The notes beneath the pieces are model-generated. The model worked only from the letters and a program-made list of their open reading frames with translations, was not told the origin of the DNA and made no database searches. Positions 44,199 through 55,051 of a stretch of DNA of 64,000 nt are shown here, in pieces. A program made the position numbers and the translations under genes. The stretch comes from Bog-752 sp963799395. GTDB taxonomy: Bacteria; Actinomycetota; Thermoleophilia; UBA2241. How positions within the stretch are numbered: position 1 is the first letter of the stretch; each line of letters starts with the position of its first letter. The DNA is taken from the NCBI GenBank assembly GCA_963799395.1, contig CAWCWZ010000060.1, positions 27,326 through 91,325 on the forward strand. Direction: 5' to 3'.

Positions 44199-45308
44199 AT
44201 GAGCACGACCGGTCGACGCATCCGGGTCGGCGTCCTTCTGGGCGGAGCCTCAGGCGAACGCGAGATCTCGCTCGCGTCCGGTCGCATGATAGCGGAGTAC
44301 CTGCCGCGCGACCGCTACGAGGTCGTCCTGTTCGATTCTCTTGCCCTGATGGCGGGCAACCCCGCGCTGCCCGCGGATCTCTCCGAGAAGGCCCGGGCCT
44401 TGCTGGCTCACGCCGGCGGGCACGAGGAGCTCGCCGACAGGGACCGCGAGCTGCCGGTCGCCTTCCAGAGGGAGATCCAGAGCGCGGCGGCGGCCGCCGC
44501 GCCGGCTACCGAAGCCATGGAGATCGTGGAGGGCAAGCGTCAGATCGACGTGGCCTTCATCGCGCTGCACGGACCCTACGGCGAGGACGGCACGCTTCAG
44601 GGGATGCTCGAGATCGTGGGGATCCCGTACGTCGGGTCCGGCGTGCTCGCCTCGGCTCTGGCCATGGACAAAGCGATGGCCGCGAAGATGCTCGCCGCCG
44701 CCGGGATCCCGGTCGCGCGCGCGGTCGTGGTCGAGCGGGAGGAGCTCGACGACGAGACGATGCGCCGCGCCGCTGCCATCGGCCCGGCGTTCGTCAAGCC
44801 GTCGCGGCAGGGCTCCAGCCTGGGGATGAGCCCGGTGAGCCGCCCGGACGAGCTGCGGCTGGCGCTCGAGAAGGCGTTCGAGTACGACAGCCGCGTGCTC
44901 GTCGAAGAGCGGCTCGAGGGTCGGGAGATCACGGTGGGCGTGATCGGCAACCGCCGACTCAAAGCTCTGCCGGTGGTCGAGATCGTCCCCAAGCGAGAGT
45001 TCTTCGACTACAGGGCCAAGTACGATCCCGAGCTCTGCGAGGAGATCTGCCCCGCCGAGCTCACCCCCGACGTGGTCCAGACGGCCCAGGACCTGGCGCT
45101 GCGGGCGCATCGCGCCCTCGACTGCCGGGGGTACTCGCGGGTGGACATGATCCTCACGCAGGACCGCGGCCCGGTCGTGCTCGAGGTCAACACGCTTCCG
45201 GGGATGACGATCAACAGTCTCTTCCCCAAGGCCGCGAGCGCGGCCGGGATACCGTTCGGAGAGCTGCTGGACCGCCTGGTTCGGCTCGCTCTGGGCGAGG
45301 AGGAGTAG
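44199..45308 (+). CDS. ddl: D-alanine--D-alanine ligase
   Basis: Ddl makes the D-Ala-D-Ala dipeptide for peptidoglycan with ATP. The 369-residue ATP-grasp protein shows RVGVLLGGASGEREISLASG, FIALHGPYGEDGTLQGMLE, GIPYVGSGVLASALAMDKAM, FVKPSRQGSSLGMSPV, VEERLEGREITVGVIG and VVLEVNTLPGMTINSLFPKAA, all typical. I choose ATG 44199, with AAGGAG seven bases upstream; an in-frame ATG at 44178 directly follows the previous gene's TAG. It is in one unit with the cycloligase gene. It ends in TAG. Confidence 0.95.
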   Translation: MSTTGRRIRVGVLLGGASGEREISLASGRMIAEYLPRDRYEVVLFDSLALMAGNPALPADLSEKARALLAHAGGHEELADRDRELPVAFQREIQSAAAAAAPATEAMEIVEGKRQIDVAFIALHGPYGEDGTLQGMLEIVGIPYVGSGVLASALAMDKAMAAKMLAAAGIPVARAVVVEREELDDETMRRAAAIGPAFVKPSRQGSSLGMSPVSRPDELRLALEKAFEYDSRVLVEERLEGREITVGVIGNRRLKALPVVEIVPKREFFDYRAKYDPELCEEICPAELTPDVVQTAQDLALRAHRALDCRGYSRVDMILTQDRGPVVLEVNTLPGMTINSLFPKAASAAGIPFGELLDRLVRLALGEEE

Positions 45309-45310
45309 CC

Positions 45311-45907
45311 TTAGTCGCGCCCGTCGCCGGCGCTCAGCGCCACCGCCATGGCGCGCGCCATCTCGCGCACCGCCGCGACCAGAGCGGCGTTGCCGGCGGC
45401 GTCTCCTTCGCGGTAGGCGAGTCCCGTCGCCGACAGCGGCTTGACCTTCTTGTCGGACGACAGCGCGACGAAGCGCCTGAGGCTGTCGATGGTCTCGTCG
45501 AGGCCGGTGCTCTCGGCCACCGCGATCAGCCCCACCGAGCGCGCCCGCAGCCAGATCTCGTGGTAGTTATTGAAGCAGTTGCGGTCGATGAAGATCTTCA
45601 TCTGACCGGAGACGTCTTCGTAGTAGACCGGCGTCGCCAGGATCAGCCCGTCGGCGCCGTACATGCGCGCGAGGATCGTGCCGGCGTCGTCGTCGAGCGG
45701 ACACACGGCGAGGTCTTCGCACTCGTCGTGGCCCTCGCAAGGCAGCACGTGGTAGTCGCTCAGCATGATCTTCTCGACGGCGAGGCCGCGACGAGCAAGC
45801 TCGTCGAGGGCGACGTCGACCAGGTACGACGTGTTGCCGGCCGCCCGCGGGCTGCCGACGATGGCCACGACGCCGGGTCCGTCGGGCCGATCGGCGCTAC
45901 GTTCCAT
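45311..45907 (-). CDS. NADPH-dependent FMN reductase/flavodoxin-fold protein
   Basis: A 198-residue flavodoxin-fold oxidoreductase. VAIVGSPRAAGNTSYLVDVALDEL is the FMN-phosphate loop, CEGHDECEDLAVCPLDDD is the Cys-bearing segment found in iron-sulfur-flavoprotein-like members, ADGLILATPVYYEDVSGQMKIFIDR is the second FMN motif. The cysteine spacing suggests possible [4Fe-4S] binding, but the C-x2-C-x2-C of true iron-sulfur flavoproteins is not exact. It overlaps nothing and is convergent with ddl, two bases apart. It is divergent from tatA. A redox role in an anaerobe is likely. Confidence 0.83.
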   Translation of the reverse strand: MERSADRPDGPGVVAIVGSPRAAGNTSYLVDVALDELARRGLAVEKIMLSDYHVLPCEGHDECEDLAVCPLDDDAGTILARMYGADGLILATPVYYEDVSGQMKIFIDRNCFNNYHEIWLRARSVGLIAVAESTGLDETIDSLRRFVALSSDKKVKPLSATGLAYREGDAAGNAALVAAVREMARAMAVALSAGDGRD

Positions 45908-46042
45908 ATCTCATCTTCTCCCCTACGTGGTCTCGAGCTCGAGCGCAACGGGAGCCGTCAGTCTATCGCTCGGCCCGGCCCGGCGAAACGGCGCGGGCTC
46001 GCCGCCGGCGCCGTGGACGGGACGCGCGCGGCGCGAGCGCGG

Positions 46043-46074
46043 CGAGCGGCGACAATCTTGATTGTCGCCGCTCG
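46043..46074. repeat. 14-bp palindrome overlapping a promoter -35 box
   Basis: Arms 46043-46056 and 46061-46074 are perfectly complementary (14 bp) with loop CTTG. The loop and right arm contain the -35 box of the tatA promoter, an arrangement expected of a repressor operator. It lies 136 bases before the divergent FMN-reductase start. Confidence 0.7.
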
Positions 46075-46086
46075 AGACCGTACAGT
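46058..46086 (+). promoter_or_regulatory. Promoter of tatA
   Basis: TTGATT (46058-46063), exactly 17 bases, then TACAGT (46081-46086). Transcription would start near 46093, about 90 bases before the tatA start codon. Confidence 0.6.
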
Positions 46087-46186
46087 GACGAAGGTGCCAG
46101 TTGCGGGCGCGCACGCTGCTCGCGACGGAGCTTCCGCCGCACGCGGAACCCTGTTCTCAGGCTAGCGAAAGAGATTGGACAACATC

Positions 46187-46420
46187 ATGGTCGCCGTGGA
46201 CCTCAACCCTGTCACCATGGGCATCATCTTCGCGATCGTCGTGTTGCTGTTCGGCGCGTCGCGCATCCCCGGGCTCGGCAAGTCGATCGGGCAGAGCATC
46301 CGTGGCTTCAAGACCGGCCTGAGCGGCGACGACGAAGAGAAGCCCAAGGAGCTCGAGAGCAAGCCGCCCGACGACACGATTCCTCCGGCGCCGCCGAGCT
46401 CCACGCCGCCGACCGCCTGA
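46187..46420 (+). CDS. tatA: Twin-arginine translocase subunit TatA/TatE
   Basis: A 77-residue Tat pore subunit that assembles for export of folded proteins. It has a short N-terminus, one membrane helix (MGIIFAIVVLLFGASRIPGLGKSIG, residues about 10-32, including the hinge FG-x-x-x-x-P-x-L), the amphipathic helix GQSIRGFKTGLSG, and a charged, Pro-rich tail. The start is ATG 46187; a TTG 12 bases upstream, in frame, is an alternative with a slightly better purine-rich site. tatB and tatC are not nearby. Tat export suits cofactor-bearing enzymes such as molybdo- or tungsto-proteins, as inference. Confidence 0.87.
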   Translation: MVAVDLNPVTMGIIFAIVVLLFGASRIPGLGKSIGQSIRGFKTGLSGDDEEKPKELESKPPDDTIPPAPPSSTPPTA

Positions 46421-46424
46421 TCCC

Positions 46425-46904
46425 CTAGTCCCGCCCCAGCAGACAGACGGCCGTCGCCGAGACGCCCTCGGCGCGGCCCTCGAACCCCATGCCTTCGGTG
46501 GTCGTCGCCTTGACCCCCACGGCGTCGCCGGCGACGCCCAGCGCCGCCGCGAGCCGGGCCGCCATCTCGGCGCGATGAGCCGCGAGTCGCGGAGCTTCGG
46601 CGACGATCACGAGGTCGACGTTGACGACCTGCCAGCCCGCCGCCGCGACGCGCGCCACGACCTCGCGCAGCAGCGCCACGCTGGAGGCGCCCTCGTAGGC
46701 CGGGTCGGTGTCGGGGAACAGGACGCCGATGTCGCCCAGGCCGGCGGCGCCCAGGACGGCGTCGATCACGGCGTGCGTCGCCACGTCGGCGTCGGAGTGA
46801 CCGGCGAGGCCCAGCTCGTGGTCGATGACAAGACCGCAGAGCACGAGGCGCCGATCCGGCGCGAACCGGTGGGCGTCGAAACCGATGCCGACCCTAGACG
46901 TCAG
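46425..46904 (-). CDS. ispF: 2-C-methyl-D-erythritol 2,4-cyclodiphosphate synthase, start unclear
   Basis: IspF cyclises CDP-methylerythritol phosphate in the MEP isoprenoid pathway. The full domain needs the N-terminal motif VGIGFDAHRF (metal ligands D and H), present here in frame, then GLAGHSDADVATHAVIDAVLGAAGLGDIG and FPDTDPAYEGA. No ATG, GTG or TTG precedes VGIGFDAH in frame after the ispD stop; the only candidate is CTG 46904, within ispD. The first conventional start (46844) would remove the metal site. Either IspF uses CTG, or ispD and ispF were one bifunctional gene broken by one inserted T near 46896. It ends in TAG. Confidence 0.88.
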   Translation of the reverse strand: MTSRVGIGFDAHRFAPDRRLVLCGLVIDHELGLAGHSDADVATHAVIDAVLGAAGLGDIGVLFPDTDPAYEGASSVALLREVVARVAAAGWQVVNVDLVIVAEAPRLAAHRAEMAARLAAALGVAGDAVGVKATTTEGMGFEGRAEGVSATAVCLLGRD

Positions 46905-47637
46905 CCTCGGTCTCCCACGAAAGCAGGGCGCCGGCGAGCGGCAGGTCGGCCGGCGTGGTGATCTTGACGTTCGCCGGAGTGGAGGGCACCACGACCACAG
47001 AGGCGCCGGCGCGCTCGAGCACGCCGGCGTCGTCGGTCGAGCCGCTCACGTCGGGCCGCGAGTAGGCGGCCCGCAGGACCGCCGCCCTGAACACCTGGGG
47101 GGTCTGCACGGCCCACAGCTCGCGACGGTCGACGGTGCGCAGCACGCGGCCGTCGCCGTCGGCTCTCTTGAGCGTGTCGACCACCGCCGCGCCCGGCACG
47201 GCGCCGTCGGCGTCGTCGAGCGCCGCAAGACAATCGAGAAAGACGTGCCGGCTGAACAGCGGCCGCGCGCCGTCGTGCACGGCGATCACGCCGGCCTCCA
47301 CGGGCACCGCCGCCAGGCCGGCCCGCACCGAATCACTGCGCTCACTGCCGCCTTCGGCGATCAGCACCGGTTTGCCCTGCTCGGCCACGACCGGCAGGCC
47401 GGCGAAGCGCACGACGTGCGACGGATGCAGCACGACGACGACGCCGGCTACCTCGGCGATCGCCGACAGACGGCGCACGGAGTGGCAGATGATCGGCTCG
47501 CCGGCCAGCAGCAGGAACTGCTTGGACTCGCCCTCGGGCAGCCCCATGCGCCGGCTCTCGCCGGCGGCCGCGACGATCACCCAGGCCCCCGTGCCCGCGC
47601 CGGGCGTCTTGCTGGCATTGTGTGCGGTCGGGCTCAC
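46894..47637 (-). CDS. ispD: 2-C-methyl-D-erythritol 4-phosphate cytidylyltransferase
   Basis: IspD couples methylerythritol phosphate to CTP. The 247-residue protein has VIVAAAGESRRMGLPEGESKQFLLLAGEP, the CTP-binding loop with conserved Arg and Lys, EGGSERSDSVRAGLAAV, VAVHDGARPLFS (as VIAVHDGARP), and WAVQTPQVFR, all typical. The GTG at 47637 overlaps the upstream gene's stop (GTGA). It ends in TAG at 46896-46894, inside the sequence needed for IspF. The order ispD-ispF after carD is conserved in actinobacteria. Confidence 0.95.
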   Translation of the reverse strand: MSPTAHNASKTPGAGTGAWVIVAAAGESRRMGLPEGESKQFLLLAGEPIICHSVRRLSAIAEVAGVVVVLHPSHVVRFAGLPVVAEQGKPVLIAEGGSERSDSVRAGLAAVPVEAGVIAVHDGARPLFSRHVFLDCLAALDDADGAVPGAAVVDTLKRADGDGRVLRTVDRRELWAVQTPQVFRAAVLRAAYSRPDVSGSTDDAGVLERAGASVVVVPSTPANVKITTPADLPLAGALLSWETEADV

Positions 47638-48689
47638 GCCCTCACCACCTTCGCGAAGATCATCTTGCCCGCCGGGTTCTGCAGGACGCTCGTCACCTGC
47701 GCCCTGACGACGCCGCCCACCATCGATCGTCCGTCTTCGACGACGATCATCGCGCCGTCGTCGAGATAGCCTACACCCTGTCCCTGTTCGCGCCTTTCGC
47801 GGAGCACCTTCACCTCGATCTCCTCGCCGGGCAGCACGGCCGTCTTCACGGCGCCGGCGAGCACGTTGATGTTGAGGACTCTGACGCCCTTGATCTCGGC
47901 CACCTTGCCGAGGTTGAAGTCGGTCGTCAGGATGTCGGCGCCGCGGTCCTGACCGAGGCGCACGAGCTTGCTGTCGACGTCGTGGAGGTCGTCGTAGTCG
48001 TCGTCGGCGACCTCGACGTCGTCGCTCACGGCCATCAGCTTGCGGACCATATCGAGCCCCCGCCGGCCGCGGCTGCGCTTCTCGGGGTCGGCCGAGTCGG
48101 CGACGCGCTGCAACTCGGCGAGCACGAAGCTCGGGACGACCAGGCCACCGCCGAGAAAGCCGCTTTCGACGATGTCGACGATGCGCCCGTCGATGATCAC
48201 GCTGGTGTCGACGATGTGGCGCGGACGCTCGCCGGCCGGGCCGTCGCCGCGGGCCGTGTCGAGATCCACCAGCCGCAGGAGCTCGACCGACTTGCGCGCG
48301 GCGAGGTAGGCAAAGGCGTAGCCGAGGATGACGAACAGCGGCAACAAAAGGTACTCGCCGTGGGGCAGACGGACGACCGCCAGGCTCGAGAGGGCGGCGA
48401 TCGCGAGACCGATGACGAGGCCGACCGTGCCCACCACGACCTCGGCGGCCGTGCGCTTGGCCAGAAAGCGCTCCATGCGCTCGACGAGCCGCACGAAGAA
48501 CCGACCGATCACGCCCCCCAGAACGAAGCCGATGAGCCCACCCAGCAGCGCCAGCAGGCAGTAGGCGACGAAGCCGGAGCCGTGCGGCAGAAAGGCGAGA
48601 CGGTCGTCGCGCTGGAGGTAAGCGGTGGTCTGGTAGCCGGCGAGCGCGCCGAGCACCGTGAACACGAACCGGACGATCTCGACGAACAC
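47634..48689 (-). CDS. PIN/TRAM-domain membrane protein (YacL-like)
   Basis: A 351-residue protein with about four N-terminal membrane helices (residues 5-130: FVFTVLGALAGY, LLALLGGLIGFVLGGVIG, VVVGTVGLVIGLAIAAL, LLLPLFVILGYAFAYL). A PIN nuclease domain follows, with RHIVDTSVIIDGRIVDIVE, FVLAELQRVAD, VDSKLVRLGQDRGADILTTDFNLGKVAEIKGV carrying the acids. A TRAM RNA-binding domain ends the protein (VLPGEEIEVKVLRE...GVGYLDDGAMIVVE). YacL-type proteins occur beside carD, disA and ispD in Gram-positive bacteria; the exact RNA target is unknown. Start GTG 48689. Confidence 0.92.
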   Translation of the reverse strand: MFVEIVRFVFTVLGALAGYQTTAYLQRDDRLAFLPHGSGFVAYCLLALLGGLIGFVLGGVIGRFFVRLVERMERFLAKRTAAEVVVGTVGLVIGLAIAALSSLAVVRLPHGEYLLLPLFVILGYAFAYLAARKSVELLRLVDLDTARGDGPAGERPRHIVDTSVIIDGRIVDIVESGFLGGGLVVPSFVLAELQRVADSADPEKRSRGRRGLDMVRKLMAVSDDVEVADDDYDDLHDVDSKLVRLGQDRGADILTTDFNLGKVAEIKGVRVLNINVLAGAVKTAVLPGEEIEVKVLRERREQGQGVGYLDDGAMIVVEDGRSMVGGVVRAQVTSVLQNPAGKMIFAKVVRA

Positions 48690-48722
48690 GCTTTCTTGCG
48701 ACGCGACGCCCCGGCCCAGGAC

Positions 48723-49271
48723 TCAGGCGACCGGAGCGACCTCGTGAGCGAGATCGTGGGCGACGAGATGCGCCGCCGGACCGGCCGCGCCGACTTCGTC
48801 GAGCACGGCGTCGAGGAACGCGTTGGCCTCGTCTTCGTTCATGTCGCGAGCGTACATCAGCTCGCTCGCGAGGATCTTCTTGGCCTTTGAGAACATCTGC
48901 TTCTCGCCGGTCGAAAGGCCCTTGTCGCAGTGCCGGATGGCGAGGTTGCGGACCACTTCGGCGACCTCGAAGATGTCGCCGGTCTTGAGCTTGTCGCGGT
49001 TGTGCTTGTAGCGCCGGCTCCAGTTCTTGGGCATCTTCGTGGGGTTGCCGTGCAGCACCGCCAGCACATCATCGACCACATCCGAGGCGACGACCTTGCG
49101 CAGGCCCGCACGGTCGGCGGAGTCGACCGGGACCATGACGGTCATGTCGTTGTGCAGGATCTGGATGGTGAGGTACTCGCGCAGCTGACCGCGGACTTCC
49201 ATGTCCTCGATCTTCATGATCTTGCCCGCGCCATGATGCGGGTAGACGACCTTATCGCCGACTCTGTACAA
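48723..49271 (-). CDS. carD: CarD-family RNA polymerase-binding regulator
   Basis: CarD binds the RNA polymerase beta subunit and stabilises open promoter complexes, notably at rRNA genes. The 182-residue protein starts MYRVGDKVVYPHHGAGKIMKIED, the Tudor-like interaction domain, followed by VMVPVDSADRAGLRKVV, then a helical DNA-binding half with PKNWSRRYKHNRDKLKTGDIFEVAEVVRNL and GLSTGEKQMFSKAKKILASEL. All are typical. The TTG start at 49271 has GGAGG nine bases before. The C-terminal tail is somewhat longer than in Mycobacterium. Confidence 0.95.
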   Translation of the reverse strand: MYRVGDKVVYPHHGAGKIMKIEDMEVRGQLREYLTIQILHNDMTVMVPVDSADRAGLRKVVASDVVDDVLAVLHGNPTKMPKNWSRRYKHNRDKLKTGDIFEVAEVVRNLAIRHCDKGLSTGEKQMFSKAKKILASELMYARDMNEDEANAFLDAVLDEVGAAGPAAHLVAHDLAHEVAPVA

Positions 49272-49316
49272 GATCAGCCACCTCCCGGCCGCTCGTGTTC
49301 TGGGTGGCGTCCCCGT

Positions 49317-50719
49317 TTATGTGTCGGGCGACGACAGGGCCCTGGTGATCGCGTCCCTGAGACTGGCGAGACCCACCACCGGGGCTCCGCTACGCAGTCG
49401 CCGGGCGTCGGCTTGCGGCATGAGCACGGTCTCGAAGCCCACCTTTGTGGCTTCGGCGACCCGCCGCTCCGGCTGCCCGGACGACCGCAGCTCCCCGGTG
49501 AGGCCGATCTCGCCGAACACCGCGGCGTTGCGCGCCAGCGCGACGCCGCGTTCGGCGGAGGCCACTGCGAGAGCCACGGCCAGATCGGCCGCAGGTTCTT
49601 CGATGCGCACCCCGCCGACTATGTTAACAAAAACGTCGGCACTTGCCAAAGTGAGGCGGCCGTGACGACCGAGGACGGCCACGATCATGGCCAGACGGTT
49701 GCGATCAAAACCGGTCGCCAGGCGGCGCGGCAAGGCCAGATCGGTGGGGTTGACCAGCGCCTGTACTTCGACGAGAAAGCAGCGCGTGCCTTCGACCGCG
49801 ACGTGCACGCACGAGCCGGCCGCGCCGCGTTGCGCGAGGAAGATGGCGGAAGGATCGGCGACGGCCTGGAGCCCGCGCTCGCCCATCTCGAAGACTCCGA
49901 GCTCGTTCGTGGAGCCGAAGCGGTTCTTGACGGCGCGCAGCAGGCGGAAGAAGCGGTTGCGGTCGCCCTCGAACTGCAGCACGGTGTCGACCATGTGCTC
50001 GAGCACCCGCGGTCCGGCGATGGCGCCGTCCTTGGTGACGTGCCCGACCAGGAACACGGCGGTGCCGCTCTGTTTGGCCAGACGCAGGAACCGCGAGGTC
50101 GCCTCGCGCACCTGACTGACGCTGCCGGGCGCCGACGAGAGGTCGTCGCTGTAGAGGGTCTGCACCGAGTCGACCACGACCAGCGCCGGGCGACACTCCT
50201 CGAGCACCTCGAGGATCGTCTCGAGCTCGGTCTCGGCCAGCACCTGGATGACGCCCGGGGCGGCGCAGATGCGCTCGGCCCGCATCTTGACCTGGGCCGG
50301 CGACTCCTCGCCGCAGACGAGCATGACCGGGCGGTCGCCGCCGGCGGCGCCGACCGCGTCGAGCACCTGCAGCAGCAACGTGGACTTGCCGATGCCGGGC
50401 TCGCCGCCGACGAGCACGAGCGAGCCCGGGACGATGCCGCCGCCGAGCACGCGGTCGAGCTCGGGGATGCCGCTGGCGAAGCGCTCGTCGGCCGACGAGG
50501 AGAAGTCGGAGAGGGGCGCACGGCGGCGGAGCCGCCGTCGCGCCTGGCAACATGGCGGCGGGCGGGGGCGGCTCTGCCGCCCCCGCCCGCCGCCGCGCTC
50601 TTCAGGCGTTCTTCGGTGAAGGAGTTCCAGGCCCCGCAGTCGGGGCAGCGTCCGAGCCAGCGCGCCTCTTGGTGGCCACACTGGCCACAGGTGAAGACGA
50701 CGTGGTCCTTGCGCACCAC
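49317..50719 (-). CDS. radA: DNA repair protein RadA/Sms (one frameshift)
   Basis: RadA is a RecA-like branch-migration helicase with a Lon-type domain. The N-terminus VVRKDHVVFTCGQCGHQEARW with CPDC forms the C4 zinc finger. After a low-complexity stretch the frame shifts near 50545. The core then runs SGIPELDRVLGGGIVPGSLVLVGGEPGIGKSTLLLQV (Walker A), VVVDSVQTLY (Walker B), the RadA-specific VKNRFGSTNE, and the C-terminal Lon-like part with DVFVNIVGGVRIEEPAADLAVALAVASA. The GTG start lies 18 bases after the clpC stop; it ends in TAA. The frameshift in an otherwise normal housekeeping gene suggests a sequencing error. Confidence 0.92.
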
Positions 50720-50737
50720 CCCGGCCGACGGCCCCGG

Positions 50738-53299
<2,562 letters not shown>

Positions 53300-53480
53300 G
53301 CTTGGTTCCTCCTAGCGGGGTTCCCTTGTATGTTACCCGATTCCCACGGCCATGCGACCCGCCGCCCGACGGGGCCGGTATGACGTTCGCAAGCGGCGGA
53401 CTGTCTTGTTCCGCGCCACGCTCCCGGCGAAACAGCGTGGTGGGACGGGCGCGGGGCGAGGGACGGACGCCGGGCCGGGG

Positions 53481-53540
53481 GCGCGGCGACGGGGCGGGGC
53501 GCGCGGCGACGGGGCGCGGGCGCGGCGACGGTCGCCGCCG
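53481..53540. repeat. GC-rich short tandem repeat between clpC and lysS
   Basis: Three copies of GCGCGGCGACGG begin near 53481, 53501 and 53520, about 20 bases apart, in a 252-bp gap of extreme GC content. The last copy pairs with the following GTCGCCGC as a short hairpin after the lysS stop. It may serve as a terminator. Nothing else is visible in 53300-53551. Confidence 0.5.
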
Positions 53541-53551
53541 TGCGCCTAGGC

Positions 53552-55036
53552 CTAGCCGCGCAGCGCCGGAAAGAGGATCACGTCGCGGATCGACGCCGAG
53601 TCGGTGAGCACCATGATCAGGCGGTCGATGCCCATGCCCATGCCGCCGGTCGGCGGCATGCCGTGCTCCATGGCTTCGAGGAAGTCCTCGTCTAACTGGT
53701 GGGCCTCTTCGTCGCCGGCGTAGAAGGCCGCGAGCTGGCTCATGAAGCGTTCGCGCTGGTCGTCGGCGTCGTTCAACTCGCTGAAGGCGTTGGAGCTCTC
53801 CATGCCGCCGATGAAGCCTTCGAAGCGCTCGACGAAGCGCGGGTCGTGCGGGGTCTTCTTGGCGAACGGGCTGATCTCGAGGGGGTACTCGGTGATGAAC
53901 ACCGGCTGGATCAGGTCGGGTTCGACCGTCTCGCTGAAGAGGGCGTCGACCTGCATGCCCCAGGTGGGCTCGAGAGGCACCTCGGCGGCGAGGCCGCGGG
54001 CCTTGATCGCGTCCTGCAGGCCGGCGACGTCGCGCGCCTCGTCGGCGGCGATGTCGACGCCCGTGGCGTCGAGGATGGCCTGCCGCATGGTGACTCGCGG
54101 CCACGGCGGCCGCAGGTCGATCTCGTGGCCGCGGAAGCTCGTCGTCAGGCTGCCCACGGCCTCGGCGGCGGCGCCCACGAGCTCCTCGACCATGGTCATG
54201 ACCTGGTTGTAGTCGACGTAGGCTTCGTAGGTCTCGAGCATGGTGAACTCGGGGTTGTGCTTGAAGCTGACGCCCTCGTTGCGAAAGTCGCGGCCGATCT
54301 CGTAGACGCGATCGATGCCGCCGATGATGCAGCGCTTGAGGTAGAGCTCGACGGCGATGCGCAGGTAGAGGTCGCGCTTGAGCTCGTTGTGGTGCGTGAC
54401 GAAGGGCCGCGCCATGGCGCCGCCGTAGAGGGGCTGGAGGATGGGCGTCTCGACCTCGACGAAGCCGCGGTCGTCGAGAAAGCGGCGGATGGCGGTGATG
54501 ATGCGGGCGCGCTTGACGAACACCGCCCGCGAGTCGTCGTTGACGATCGTGTCGAGATAGCGCCGCCGGTAGCGCGTCTCGACGTCGGTCAGGCCATGGA
54601 ACTTTTCGGGCAGCGGCCGCAGCGCCTTGGACAGGAACTGCCAGGCGGTCGGCCGCAGCGACAGCTCGCCGCGGCGGGTCTTGAGCACGGTTCCCTCAGC
54701 GCCGACGAAGTCGCCGACGTCGACGTCGAGCAGACGCTCGTAGGCCTCGTCGCCGAGCGCTTCGAGGCTGGCGAAGAGCTGCAGGTGGCCGGAACCGTCC
54801 TTGATCGTCAGGAAGGCGAGCTTGCCGTGCTCGCGGCGCGACATGACCCGGCCGGCCACGCGGTGGACGCCGGGCGCTTCGGCGCCGGGCTCGAGTGCGT
54901 CGAAGCGCTCGTGCAGGGTGGCGATCTCCTCGCGGTCGTCGAACCGCGTGGGAAACGCGACGCCGCCCCGCTCGCGCAGCCGCGCCAGCTTGCGGCGGCG
55001 CTCGTCGGCGGTGCCGGCGGGCTGCGCGTCGTCCAC
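53552..55036 (-). CDS. lysS: Lysyl-tRNA synthetase, class II
   Basis: A 494-residue class II synthetase charging tRNA-Lys. The N-terminal OB-fold (RVAGRVMSRREHGKLAFLTIKDGSGHLQLF) reads the anticodon. The catalytic core holds ETRYRRRYLDTIVN, motif 2 (IGRDFRNEGVSFKHNPEFTMLE) and motif 3 (GMGMGIDRLIMVLTD). This is canonical LysS, not PylS, which lacks the OB-fold and has a shorter core. The start is GTG 55036. The stop is TAG, followed after one codon by a second in-frame TAG. It sits between greA and clpC as in other actinobacteria. Confidence 0.97.
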   Translation of the reverse strand: MDDAQPAGTADERRRKLARLRERGGVAFPTRFDDREEIATLHERFDALEPGAEAPGVHRVAGRVMSRREHGKLAFLTIKDGSGHLQLFASLEALGDEAYERLLDVDVGDFVGAEGTVLKTRRGELSLRPTAWQFLSKALRPLPEKFHGLTDVETRYRRRYLDTIVNDDSRAVFVKRARIITAIRRFLDDRGFVEVETPILQPLYGGAMARPFVTHHNELKRDLYLRIAVELYLKRCIIGGIDRVYEIGRDFRNEGVSFKHNPEFTMLETYEAYVDYNQVMTMVEELVGAAAEAVGSLTTSFRGHEIDLRPPWPRVTMRQAILDATGVDIAADEARDVAGLQDAIKARGLAAEVPLEPTWGMQVDALFSETVEPDLIQPVFITEYPLEISPFAKKTPHDPRFVERFEGFIGGMESSNAFSELNDADDQRERFMSQLAAFYAGDEEAHQLDEDFLEAMEHGMPPTGGMGMGIDRLIMVLTDSASIRDVILFPALRG

Positions 55037-55051
55037 GACGACCTCGGGGCC

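Noticed and set aside
53481..53540. CRISPR array between clpC and lysS
   Set aside because: The repeats are about 12 bases with 20-base period, only three copies and no unique spacers or cas genes.
53552..55036. lysS as a candidate pyrrolysyl-tRNA synthetase
   Set aside because: It has the full OB-fold anticodon domain and normal LysS motifs, sits in the conserved actinobacterial position, and lacks PylS features.
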